64,000 bases of DNA from Siphonodentalium dalli (Eukaryota > Mollusca > Scaphopoda > Gadilida > Siphonodentaliidae). Under the pieces are notes generated by a model that saw nothing but the letters and a program-made list of their open reading frames with translations, did no database searches and was not told the DNA's origin. The position numbers were made by a program, and so were the translations under genes. Position 1 is the stretch's first letter. Each line of letters starts with the position of its first letter. The stretch covers positions 227,670,961-227,734,960 of the forward strand of contig CP136066.1 in the NCBI GenBank assembly GCA_032622095.1, given 5' to 3'. Shown here piece by piece: positions 34,529 through 44,990 of the stretch.

Positions 34529-35235
34529 GCTTGTACACTGTAACTGTTAGGAATGATCCTGATTTTGAAGTTAATTATCGGTTGTTGGAGCTGATAATTA
34601 GTGTCCAAAACGTAACTCACATCAGGTTCAATATGAAGCTGTGATGTGAACATTCCTGGAAAATGACGTCGTAACTACGATCTTGAACGAAGCAGCGATG
34701 GAGGACATCAGAATATTTCCACTTCTACAACCCCTACTAGAGATACACCCCCTAGTAGAGTTACATCCCCCAGTAGAGTTATAAGATCTAAGAAAACCAG
34801 AGTTCACGCTGTCGGTGGTCAAATTGGACAATGGTTAGTTTTTTTTTCTTCGAAAATGGCGAAATTAAATTATTTTTGGACAAACCTTTACAAATAGTTT
34901 CAAGCATATTAGGGCTGCAACGATTCATTGTGAATTCAATACATCGCGATACACTTGTACACAATAGATTCTGAAATTTACCCAAAAAATTCAGAAATGA
35001 CAAAAAAATTGGCCAAAATAATTTCCCGGCCAGAGTGAACCCTGAAGAATACTGACACTTTGTGATAAATGGAGGGAAATTAAGAAGAACGAACATCACG
35101 TCACTCCAATCCAACCATTGTCCTCCAGGAAACTTATGATTTTCCGTCGATGAGTTTTGTCCAGAGAACTTGGGTATCTGATTTTAACTGGCATTCCTTG
35201 TCTTCTCTGTACATAATCCTACAATGGAAAGATTA
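34529..35235. other. No supported gene
   Basis: Contains a short CTAGTAGAGATACACCCCC triplication near 34733-34785 and unsupported open frames. Confidence 0.45.
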
Positions 35236-35477
35236 TTCATCTATATATAACCTATCTGAAATATAAAATGTGTGAAGAAATTAAGTTTTATTTATTTTTA
35301 TATCACCTGTCTGAAATATAAAATATGTGAAGAAATAAAGTATTATTTATCTATATATAACCTATCTGAAATATAAAATATGTGAAGAAATAAAGTATTA
35401 TTTATCTATATATAACCTGTCTGAAATAAAAACCTGCCTGAAATATAAAATATGTGAAGAAATAAAGTTTTATTTAT
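35236..35477. repeat. Minisatellite, about 55 bp, four copies
   Basis: CCTGTCTGAAATATAAAATA, TGTGAAGAAATAAAG and TTATTTATCTATATATAA recur. The last unit is partly duplicated. Confidence 0.9.
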
Positions 35478-35514
35478 GTTAAATCCTTCATGTAGCTTCA
35501 TGAAATTTAGCAAA

Positions 35515-35690
35515 ACACCTGTGCCAATGCATCCTCTTATATACATGTATGCGAATCTCCCATAGGGAGCTTCGCATATATAAAAGAATTCATTGGTCTA
35601 AAAATATTTACCTTGACCTTGTAAGCCAGAGCATTCTCTTATAAATTCAAGAAATAAGAGAATTCACTGCCACAGGATCTTTAAAGGCAC
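35515..35690. mobile_element. Degenerate cassette-bearing MITE remnant
   Basis: CACCTGTGCCAATGCATCCT then GCGAATCTCCCATAGGGAGC, followed by a weaker second palindrome. It includes the ACCTTGACCTTGTAAGCCA spacer of the GGAGCTGC family. Confidence 0.65.
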
Positions 35691-36185
35691 GGGCGGCGTT
35701 CGTTGCAGAAATATTCATATTTGTTCAAATCGCCATCAGCAGAAGGAATATTAAAATATATATAGTTTTGTTCATATGGCAAACATAATCAGCGTGTAAA
35801 TATAGTATATTGTCGTCAAGACGTACGATGGTGGACGTAAACAAGAACCTTCTCGTGTTACAGAAGTTTTGCTTCTGTTTACATAACACAGAGCAATTCT
35901 ATTGGTTAGTCACACACAAATGATATAAACGCTCTTTATTATTTCCATATCAGGAAAACAGTAACAAATAATGCTCTTTATGTTTACCATATCCAGATCT
36001 AAACAAAAGCCAGGATCAGTAACGTTTTTTGCTTTTGTTTACATAACAAAGGAAAAACATTTGACAATAACATACTGTTTATGCCATATTTCTGATTGGT
36101 ATAAGAACAATGTCAGTCTATATTTTACTATTCTTTCTGTTTATGGCGGTTTTCGACGGAGCTGAATATTTTAACAGCATACCCA
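35691..36185. other. No supported gene
   Basis: No repeat recognised. Short frames only. Confidence 0.45.
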
Positions 36186-36372
36186 CCGCCAACGCTACCC
36201 ATATCTTTAATGCTGCACCAGTGCAGCTTCCGTGATGAAAGAGTTAACCAAGAGCACGATGTCAAAGAATGAATATAATGATGGGAGTGTTTTTATATTA
36301 GAACCCTTTACCCAACAGAACGGCCCTGTGCCAATGCATTCTCTTATATATGCAAGTCGACCATAGTGATGT
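36186..36372. mobile_element. Two truncated MITE ends
   Basis: TTTAATGCTGCACCAGTGCA is an inverted GGAGCTGC-family end. At 36304-36366, CCCTTTACCCAACAGAACGG runs into the left half of a cassette and breaks off at GACCATAG, where the 157-bp tandem array starts. Confidence 0.72.
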
Positions 36373-37290
36373 GATGTTTGGGATGGATGTCTAACATTAC
36401 TGACCAAGTCTGAGTTTATTGTGTATAACCCGTAGAGAGCCCCACATAGACTGGAGCAGACGACTCTCTGTGGTGCATGCTTCCATCTGTGTGAGGCTCC
36501 CTGTGGGTTAAACATTAAACTTTATCAGTGATGTTTGGGATGGATGTCTAACATTACTGACCAAGTCTGAGTTTAGTGTGTATAACCCGTAGAGAGCCCC
36601 ACATAGACTGGAGCAGACGACTCTCTGTAGTGCATGCTTCCATCTGTGTGAGGCTCCCTGTGGGTTGAACATTAAACTTTATCAGTGATGTTTGGGATGG
36701 ATGTCTAACATTACTGACCAAGTCTGAGTTTAGTGTGTATAACCCGTAGAGAGCCCCACATAGACTGGAGCAGACGACTCTCTGTAGTGCATGCTTCCAT
36801 CTGTGTGAGGCTCCCTGTGGGTTAAACATTAAACTTTATCAGTGATGTTTGGGATCGATGTCTAACATTACTGACCAAGTCTGAGTTTAGTGTGTATAAC
36901 CCGTAGAGAGCCCCACATAGACTGGAGCAGACGACTCTCTGTGGTGCATGCTTCCATCTGTGTGAGGCTCCCTGTGGGTTAAACATTAAACTTTATCAGT
37001 GATGTTTGGGATGGATGTCTAACATTACTGACAAAGTCTGAGTTTAGTGTGTATAACCCATAGAGAGCCCCACATAGACTGGAGCAGACGACTCTCTGTA
37101 GTGCATGCTTCCATCTGTGTGAGGCTCCCTGTGGGTTAAACATTAAACTTTATCAGTGATGTTTGGGATGGATGTCTAACATTACTGACCAAGTCTGAGT
37201 TTAGTGTGTATAACCCGTAGAGAGCCCCACATAGACTGGAGCAGACGACTCTCTGTAGTGCATGCTTCCATCTGTGTGAGGCTCCCTGAT
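36373..37290. repeat. 157-bp tandem array, each unit containing a MITE
   Basis: GATGTTTGGGAT starts at 36373, 36530, 36687, 36844, 37001 and 37158, an exact 157-bp period. Each unit holds TAACCCGTAGAGAGCCCCAC ... GTGAGGCTCCCTGTGGGTTA, the small GAGAGCCCCACA MITE. The sixth unit is cut at CTCCCTGATGGATG. Units are almost identical to each other. Confidence 0.95.
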
Positions 37291-37316
37291 GGATGTCTAA
37301 CATTACTGACCAAGTC

Positions 37317-37445
37317 TGAGTTTAGTATGTCTGTCATTTGCAGAATGAGGTCCCCAGAGGGTCAATTTAGTGATCATATCCCGCATAGCGGGCTAGCATC
37401 ACAAAATTTACCCTCTGGGGAACCTCATTCTGCATGGCCTCATTA
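37317..37445. mobile_element. Foldback element, GCAGAATGAGG family, left half only
   Basis: TGTCTGTCATTTGCAGAATG and one palindromic arm around CCCGCATAGCGGGC. The second half is absent. Confidence 0.78.
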
Positions 37446-37577
37446 TTCTCAATTTCTATTTGATCACCCTACCAGACTGTTTTACATCACTTTAAGTTAA
37501 GTTTTCTTATTAATCATAGCAAATTATGCTATGCCCATTTAACAACTCATTCGTTATGTAAGATAAGATAAGATTTA

Positions 37578-37850
37578 TTAACCCTTTCAGTGCCAGGTCT
37601 GATTTTTGTATCAACCCATATACCCTGTGCCAATGCATTCTCTTATATATGCGAGTCGACCATAGGTCGCCTCGCATATATAAGAGAATGCATTGGCCTA
37701 ATAATTTTTCATCATAATAATTTTTTCTATATTCTTTAACAGACTTATTTTGTAGGTTTAGTGCCATGGAATCTTACGTTTTTCATGGGCATCAAAATTA
37801 TTACTATGAATATTTGGTGATAGTTTTGAGTTATAACATGCCCCTAAGGT
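37578..37850. mobile_element. TTAA-type MITE with CAGTGCCAGG end, 3' truncated
   Basis: TTAACCCTTTCAGTGCCAGG, the cassette at 37627-37695, then the same interior as 29302-29715. It diverges after GAGTTATAACATG. Confidence 0.8.
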
Positions 37851-38089
37851 TTTATCCAGTTTGTTTTTAAATTTGCTATAGCATGCTTAAGCATACCCAA
37901 AAAAATTCAACCCAAAAAAAATCAACGGTGTCTGTTGTAACATAATATATATACAATATACATCTGAGAAAGAATATTTGGTGACTATAAATTGACTATA
38001 ATAGGTGAAACATCTGGAAAATTAGTAAAGATTTTTTTTTAAAGAAATAAAATGTCCTCAGAGCATCATTAACCATTGCAATTCAAGTT

Positions 38090-38275
38090 GAATATTTGTC
38101 ACTGAAACATGCATTCTGATTGGCCGAGAGCTGCTAATTGGAATATTTGTCACTGAAACATGCAATCTGATTGGCCGAGAGCTGCTAATTGGAATATTTG
38201 TCACTGAAACAAGCAATCTGATTGGCCGAGAGCTGGTAATTGGAATATTTGTCACTGAAACATGCAATCTGATTG
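38090..38275. repeat. 51-bp minisatellite, four copies
   Basis: GAATATTTGTCACTGAAACA at 38090, 38141, 38192 and 38243, with TCTGATTGGCCGAGAGCTG between. The TGATTGGC part contains an inverted CCAAT box in each copy. Confidence 0.93.
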
Positions 38276-38815
38276 AGTAAATTCACAAACTGTTCTCTAG
38301 CTGGAATCCTGGAAATCCAACAAAACAATACGTTCAATCTCCTAATATTTTATGTTCAATTATGCAATTTCTACACAATGTCTAAACTCTAAATTCTACT
38401 AAAATTATAAAATGAACGGTTTGCTGCTGCTACTAATAATAAGATGCAGAAATGGAAGATTGTGATAACAGATGAAGAGAAAAGAGAGCTCGTGCAAATG
38501 CTATGTGGATATATGGAAAGTGTGAGAAGAGAACTAAATCAAAAGAGGTTTCCACACCATGCAAGAAGATGCCAACACCGCACCCAAGTTATTCAAAATC
38601 AGGGGGTTCCATGGACACACAAGTTTATAGCCAGTGACCCAATAATGAAATAAGAATTTTGTCTAAATGTATTTTATGCTGCAGCCCTTGTATTCCAGGA
38701 ATTGCCGCCATTTAAAAGGTACGTAAAATAATCCCGATATACTGGGAATAACTCTTAAATAGTTGATTGTAGAAAATTATAGAACGGGACGTTTGAACCC
38801 TAGAAGAAACATAAT
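38276..38815. other. No supported gene
   Basis: One 69-codon open frame at 38444-38653 has no recognisable domain. Confidence 0.45.
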
Positions 38816-39725
38816 CAGTGTTCGCGCTGGACCGAAATTTCTTTTGGCCAAAAAAGTGGCCAAATGAAATTTGTGGAGGCCAAATAAAAAAAAATTGGCC
38901 AAATTAAAACAACTTTGGCCATATTAAATCCTCATTTTCTGGGGTCACAATAGATGACTAAATCATATTTTTTAATTATATAACTATCTGACTATGTCGC
39001 GTCGCTGACATGTTCAACAACTAATCAAGTAATGGGCTGTGTTAGTTACCATTGCAATTTTCTCCGAAATAAAACACTTCAGTTGCTTATTGTCATGAGG
39101 TGTTGAATACAGTAATGCTCTAACTCCCCATACGAAAGTATCCCTAGACACTAATTTTCATCGAAATCCCATGATACTCGGGCGTTCGACCTTGAAATGA
39201 CCCAAGAGCTTTCCGATGAATGGCAACAAGCCATATTTCCGACTAAATCCTGAAAAGTTACCCATAATTCTCCTGTAGTTAAGAGGTCGATTAATTAGAG
39301 CATTACTGTACCTGTTGTTGTATTGATAACCTTTATGTTGTGAAGCCCATTTGTTGCTATAAGATGGGAGGCAGTTTGCGACACATTATGTAACTGACAT
39401 GCCATCGCAGGTACATAAATGCAATGCAATGTATTTCATCTTTCAGACTGCCTAATCAACAAACTGTGATATAACAAGTGTACAGATTAAGGTTTTTGAC
39501 GATTAGTAATCGCCTTTGTACAACCATCATCATTCAATCAACGCTCCAATTACAAAATAAATTTGGGTTCTCATTGTATGTGTCTGAAGTACGAAACCTG
39601 TGCATAAAAAAACCGGCACTATTTTGTCCATTTGTGGTGGAAAAAAAAGGTTTGGCCAAATGGAAATTTTTTTGTGATCACTTTCGAAAAAAAATGGCTA
39701 ATGGCCACCAACAGCGCGAACACTG
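38816..39725. mobile_element. Non-autonomous hAT-like element, 910 bp
   Basis: Terminal inverted repeats CAGTGTTCGCGCTG and CAGCGCGAACACTG. The flanking 8 bp are AACATAAT on the left and AACATAAG on the right, a 7/8 match. CAGTG termini with an 8-bp target duplication fit the hAT superfamily. Subterminal regions are rich in TTTGGCCA motifs. No transposase is present. A TA-type MITE is nested at 39108-39310. Confidence 0.85.
39108..39310. mobile_element. TA-type MITE nested in the hAT-like element
   Basis: TACAGTAATGCTCTAACTCC ... TTAGAGCATTACTGTA. The left arm after CTAAC is replaced by unrelated sequence, so the element is a left-end remnant plus a full right arm. Confidence 0.8.
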
Positions 39726-39948
39726 AACATAAGGGATGATATGGTTCCAATGGTTAATAAAGTAAAACCCCAGCCATTTAACTTCAGGTGTGGAGCATGA
39801 TGTACTTTTAGAGAAAGGCATAAATAAGATAGGCGTGTTTCCCCTAACAAGTTAGAAATGTTACAATCTGGGGGGGGGGGGGGGTTCGGAAGAACAATTA
39901 GTTTCCAAATCCGTTTTCTACATTATATATGTGAGGTTTAATTAAGTT

Positions 39949-40038
39949 TAATTCTGCTGTGGTTAAGGAGTCGATTATTTAGGGCATTACTGTAGTTCCA
40001 GGTAAAAATGTATGTAATTTCAAGGAATAATAAAGTGT
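39949..40038 (+). repeat. Copy of the lectin 3' flank (MITE end + 36 bp)
   Basis: The right end of the TA-type MITE is followed by GTTCCAGGTAAAAATGTATG and TAATTTCAAGGAATAA, the same sequence that follows the MITE after lectin exon 3 (18605-18640), with one mismatch. There is no lectin exon upstream of it. Confidence 0.8.
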
Positions 40039-40206
40039 TTCATATATTGCACTGCATACAATACATTTGTTGGTTATGCTAACACTAACAGGAATATTCA
40101 TAAAACTAGCTGAACCAAAGATTAAAAAAAAAAAAAATTGATAGATTTACATTCCCTCCTGATCCTATTTTTAGTCCCTCCTCAATTTTTTTATTTTTAT
40201 CATGCC

Positions 40207-40548
40207 TTAAAACCTTTCATGATGGGAGCTGCGTTGGTGGTTGTTTAATGGCGCTGGTCATATTCTAAGTTATTTCCATATCAATCCTTTCATGATGGGA
40301 GCTGTGATAGTGCAGCATTAGATTCCATGTGCCAGTGCATTATCTTATGTATGTGAATCTCACATAGGGAGCATTGCATATATACTAGTAAGAGAATGCA
40401 CTGGCTTACAAGGTCAAGGTAAATATAGTTAGGCTAATGTATTCTCATATATGCGAGGTTCCCTATTGGAGACTCACATATATAACAGAATGCATTGGAA
40501 CATGGTTTTTCGCAAAATTTCAGGAAACCCAAGTCATGGAAGTGTTAA
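40207..40548. mobile_element. TTAA-type MITE, GGAGCTGC family, degenerate
   Basis: TTAAAACCTTTCATGATGGGA at the left, a second TTTCATGATGGGAGCTG at about 40287, two worn cassettes (about 40330-40400 and 40430-40490) and AAGTCATGGAAGTGTTAA at the right. The left end appears to be duplicated. Confidence 0.72.
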
Positions 40549-40930
40549 TAGTGAAGGGACATATTTGTTTTGGCTAAAATTTATAAACGTTGAAGCTGTC
40601 CAACAATATTGAAAGCATACGTCACTAACATCAGTCATTTTTTTGTTGAGAAAAATATTGCAATAATTTGCAAAACATGTTTAAATTTTGATAAGTGAAA
40701 ATTGTCACAAGATTCAAGATTCATGGGCCACTGCTCTGAACAGAAAACTGCTTTAATGAACTTCATAATTGGCAGATTTAATATATGATCATGACAGCTA
40801 CACACAACAATCTTATTTTATTTGTGTATTAGTACTATTACTGAATGTTTTGAAGTAAAAAAAAAAAACTACTGACTCCTGTCTGTTTATTTATGTTAAA
40901 TCCTTCCATCAGTGTAGCTTCATGAAATTT
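40549..40930. other. No gene or repeat recognised
   Basis: AT-rich, with an A-run near 40858. Confidence 0.5.
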
Positions 40931-41010
40931 AGCTATGCGGGGTAGCATCACTAAATTCACCCTCTGGGGACCTCATTCTGCAATTGACAGACACACTATG
41001 TAAGGTTTGA
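40931..41010. mobile_element. Foldback element, right end fragment
   Basis: TATGCGGGGTAGCATCACTA then GGGGACCTCATTCTGCAATT and GACAGACACACTAT, the right arm of the GCAGAATGAGG family. Confidence 0.75.
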
Positions 41011-41648
41011 TCATTGAAGGGCTAACTTAAATGGAAGGTTAGTGACAAACACAGTTTTAGTATATATCCATACAATCAACATCTGCTTCAGTAGACATAA
41101 CTGAACAGTCAGACCAGGGAGTTGGTTAGAGGTATCCCTGTTGGAGAGGGGGGTATGTACATCTTGAAATTTCCAACTACACTCCACCCTTTGAACCAAA
41201 CCAAACCAATCAATTTGCACCCCATCACCTCCCCCTCGGGTTAGGACTTTATTTCCAACCTGACACCTGCCTGAGGCAAAAAAAAAAAACCTCTTTGTTT
41301 CCGATACCCTGCCTGGCTGGGATTTTCTTGCCTGCCTCATTTTTTTTAAGATTGGGAAATTTCCAACCGATGCCCATTTCAGACTAAATATTGACTAAAA
41401 AAAATTAAAACTAAAAAAAATAAGCTACTGTTTAGTGTTGGTCAATAAACTACAAATTTCCAACTAATTACTGGTTGGACTTTCAAGCAATGGGAACAAT
41501 TTCAGCCTATCTGTGGTGTAAAATTTCCAACTAATGTTGAGCCAGGCATGAAATTTCCATGAAACTCTTGAACTCTTTGACCAATATTATAAGGGTGAGG
41601 CACCCCTTCCCCACCTTATCACGTGTTTACTGAATCAGACATTTGGCT
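41011..41648. other. No supported gene
   Basis: Repeated AAATTTCCAACTA motifs are scattered between 41165 and 41545. The 109-codon minus-strand frame has no domain. Confidence 0.45.
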
Positions 41649-41844
41649 AAGCCTTGAAATAGTGTGTCTGTCATTTGCAGAATGAGGTCCCCAGAGGGTG
41701 AATTTAGTGATGCCATCCCGCATAGCATCACCAAATTCACCCTCTGTGGACCTCATTCTGCTTACACCTCATGCGGGGTAGCATCACTAAATTCCCCCTT
41801 TGGGGAACTCATTCTGCAAATGACAGACACACTATTTCAAGGCT
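41649..41844. mobile_element. Foldback element, GCAGAATGAGG family, short copy
   Basis: AAGCCTTGAAATAGTGTGTC ... GACACACTATTTCAAGGCTT are perfect inverted ends. The internal palindrome is reduced. This copy shows the terminal repeat most cleanly. Confidence 0.88.
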
Positions 41845-43354
41845 TGCATTTGGCAATCGGTTCAGGGAAGCTTTGTCCTTATCGGCTCACCACTACAAAT
41901 GATCACAATCAATGATGAATGTGTTTTCATCAAGAACTAATTTCTCTTGTACCACTGTATATGTAAGTGTACACCTAACATTCATATATAGATTCTAATA
42001 TCCGAGTATATGGTCTAATATGTGAGTTATATTAACAACAAGAAAAAAGTTAAATTCTGAAGAAAAAATCCTTTCCCCCGACATTAAGCAGAAATCCGTT
42101 TATTTTTGTCACTATGAGAATAACTTGATACGATAAACCAAAATAAATTTGTCGGGTGATAATGACCAATGTTAACGTATAAAGTAACGCGACTGTACTG
42201 TCGCACAATTATCAGGTGGAAAGCCCTAAAAGTATAATATGGACAGATGGATGTTGACACACGAATTTCAAGAAACTTAAAAGCATTTGGTCGTGTGTTT
42301 AAGGTGGCGATACACGGTTGGCTAAGCATGGAGTACTTACTTAATGCACGTCCGTCCTGGGAGAATAATTATTGGATAAATCCTGAGTTAAAAAAATTTG
42401 GCGAGGCGAAAAAATTGAAATGGCTTCCAACATATGCGTGTTGAAATTTGGTGTAGTAATCTTGTACTGTGCATTTGTTTTCGAGGGTTCGAAGGGATGA
42501 GAAATTTGTTATTCGTGATGATATTGACTATAGCTATATAATTGAGTTAATTACTTTGATTAAATTGAAGGTAATTGTTGATTAGCAGTGGAACTATTTT
42601 GTTTTGAGGCGGTGATTAGAGTTGTGGGATTTGTGGGCGTGGCTAAAGGTCGATAGCCTCTGAGAGTTCATTTCATACAACGATTACTTTGTACACTTAA
42701 AGACCGATTTCGGGGGTGAAAAATTCGATTTCCATCAAGTCGTGTATGCTCTGATCGATGGAATAATCGTTTAAATGCCAAACGACCTAGAAACGCTTAT
42801 TTGGAAACACCTGTCATACGTCAATCAACCGAGATGATGGCCAAAATGGTGCATGCAGTTAAAAAAATAAATTTAATGTATATTATATAGTTTATTTAAT
42901 TCAGGCTCAAATGGCCCATATGATAGAAATATCAATTATATGTAATACAGAATGTCTTTCCAATGTTTGAAAAGATAAGATTCATAAAATAAATCGGAAT
43001 TGCATGAACAAGTTTACTGTCAGATTCAGTCCTCTCAGACCATACACACTCTTTCTTATCAACATAGGAACAGAGCTCACAACATTCCTGGCGTACATCC
43101 CACTTGCGCTACATCTCCATTCATATGACATAAACTTCCTATAGGCATTGTTATAACATACAATTATGGGTGAAATTTCCCCACAAAGTAGCCCTACAGC
43201 TGCAAAGTACAACAATATAATGATGAAATATACGATGAAAAAGATGGCGTTTTACATGAAATGAGCACTTGTAACAAAATTCATGAGGATATTGGAACGG
43301 GAACAAATTGATCTATATTGCCTCATAATATCATCATCATCAAACGAACGCGAG
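41845..43354. other. No supported gene or repeat
   Basis: Several short open frames on both strands. None has a recognisable domain, start context or splice sites. Confidence 0.45.
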
Positions 43355-43617
43355 TTGATTGATTGATTTTATTTGGCACAGAGTACCAGGGATAACACAA
43401 AAAAGTCTAGCACGCGCCGTTAGGGAGAGTCGTTTCTTGAAGTATCCATCCAGGCACACTATCTGACTCAGACAGGCACACTCAGCCAGTTTTGCGATTT
43501 TGTTCGATCCACCGGGATTCGAACTGACGGCGCGCACCTGGTCGTTCGTAGAGCAATTGTCAGTCACTGGTGCAGAAGGGTTATTTCACTTTACCGATTG
43601 CGCTAACGGAGCTCTCT
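43355..43617 (-). mobile_element. tRNA-derived SINE (minus strand)
   Basis: On the minus strand the head reads GAGCTCCGTTAGCGCAATCGG, with a polymerase III A box TAGCGCAATCGG (43594-43605). About 70 bases on is a B box AGTTCGAATCCC (43514-43525). The spacing is close to a tRNA, and the body extends to a 3' tail of ATCA repeats at about 43355. It does not fold as an intact tRNA gene. Confidence 0.75.
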
Positions 43618-43988
43618 ATAATGATGTTGACGGCTAAATATGGGGAATTTACTTGTACATGTGTCAGTAATTATTAAATTGAGTACCGGTATATTACTGA
43701 CCCCCCCCCCCCGCATTAATAGTTACTTGTTATGTAAATTGTTTATCCTCATGCAACGTCACGTCAAATGCGTTGCATGTATACCTTGGTTAATAAACTG
43801 CTTTACTCGTATTTAAATGAGGGGAAAATAGTTGGACTCTCAAGTTTATATAAACTACAGTCCATAGGTTCGAACGGAAGCAATTGATTTTTAAATTGAT
43901 TTCAGTTTTGTCATCATTCTGCTTTTCTAATAAATTGGTTATTGTAAACGTCATCCAATTTAGAAAATTATAAGTGGGTTACAAGTTG
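43618..43988. other. Spacer before the satellite
   Basis: Has a poly-C run near 43700-43713. Otherwise featureless. Confidence 0.5.
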
Positions 43989-44990
43989 CACTTTTTTAGT
44001 ACAGTGTGCGTGGCACTTTTTGGTACATTGTGCGCTATAGGGCCTAACTGGGCGAGGCACATTTTGTACATTGTGCGTTATAAGTGAGCGTGGCACTTTT
44101 TGGTACAATGTGCGTAATAAGTGGGCGTTTCCAAAGTGGGCAATGACAACATTTTTTTTTCAGCGCCTCGCTTCGCTCGGACAGCGTAGTGAAGATGCGC
44201 AAACTTTGACTCTCAAAGTAACCCGACCAACGGAGAGATAGCGTGCGGGTGGGTTCAGACTTTTGAAAAATTCCTCTGTAAATGGCTGTATTTGAGTGCG
44301 GCATCACTAAGCTATTTTTGGTATCGTATGTTGGCGGACGACAAAAATGTTTTTTCAGCGCCTCGCTTCGCTCGGACTATGCAGTGTAGATGCGCAAACT
44401 TTGACAGCTGTACTCTCAAACTAACCCGGCCAACGCAGACATAGCGTGCGGGTGGGTTCAGACTTTTGGAAAACGGAAAGTGCTGCATCACTAAGATATT
44501 TTTGTTATAGTATGTTAGCGGACGAAACAAAATAAGTGGGTGTGGCACTTTTTGGTACAGTGTGTGTTAAAAGTGCGCGTGGCACTTTTTGGCACAGTGC
44601 GCGATAAAAGTCTGCGTGGCACTTTTTGGTACAGTGAGCGTCAAATGTGGGCGTGGCACTTTTTGGTACAATGTGCGTTAAAAGTGGGCGTGACACTTTT
44701 TGGGACATTGTGCGTTTAAAGTGGGCATGGCACTTTTTTAGTACAGTGTGCGTTAAAAGTGGGCGTGGCAATTTTTGGTACACTTTTTGGTACAGTGTGC
44801 GATAAAAGTGTGCGTGGCACTTTTTGGTACACCACACTTTTTGGTACAGTGTGCGATAAAAGTGTGCGTGGCACTTTTTGGTACAGTGTGCGTTAAAAGT
44901 CAGCGTGGCACTTTTTGGTACAGTGTGCGTCAAATATGGGCGTGGCACTTTTTGGTACAATCTGCGTTAAAAGTGGGCGTGGCACTTTTA
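43989..44990 (-). repeat. Inverted, degenerate edge of the satellite (37-bp units)
   Basis: Here the satellite runs on the minus strand. The plus strand reads GTGGGCGTGGCACTTTTTGG then TACAGTGTGCGTTAAAA, a 37-bp unit equal to one spacer plus a single 12-mer. The units at 43989-44130 and 44534-44990 are strongly diverged. The orientation flips at about 44990, where GGCACTTTT meets ACGCCCAATTTTAGCGC. Two copies of an unrelated 195-bp sequence interrupt the block. Confidence 0.9.
44161..44529. repeat. Two tandem copies of a 195-bp sequence inside the inverted satellite edge
   Basis: Both copies begin CAGCGCCTCGCTTCGCTCGG (44161 and 44356) and share GTGCGGGTGGGTTCAGACTT and a GGCGGACGA-like end. 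Satellite units lie on both sides, so this is either an insertion that later duplicated or a duplicated unit captured by the array. No coding potential seen. Confidence 0.8.

Noticed and set aside
34788-35114. Minus-strand 108-codon frame
   Set aside because: No recognisable domain, crosses a homopolymer, no start or splice support.
36207-36829. Two minus-strand frames of about 100 and 90 codons with near-identical sequence
   Set aside because: They are translations of the 157-bp tandem units.
38444-38653. Plus-strand 69-codon frame rich in charged residues
   Set aside because: No family recognised and no splice sites or neighbours to support it.
43355-43617. Functional tRNA gene
   Set aside because: A and B boxes are present, but I see no full cloverleaf or acceptor stem, and a SINE body and tail follow.
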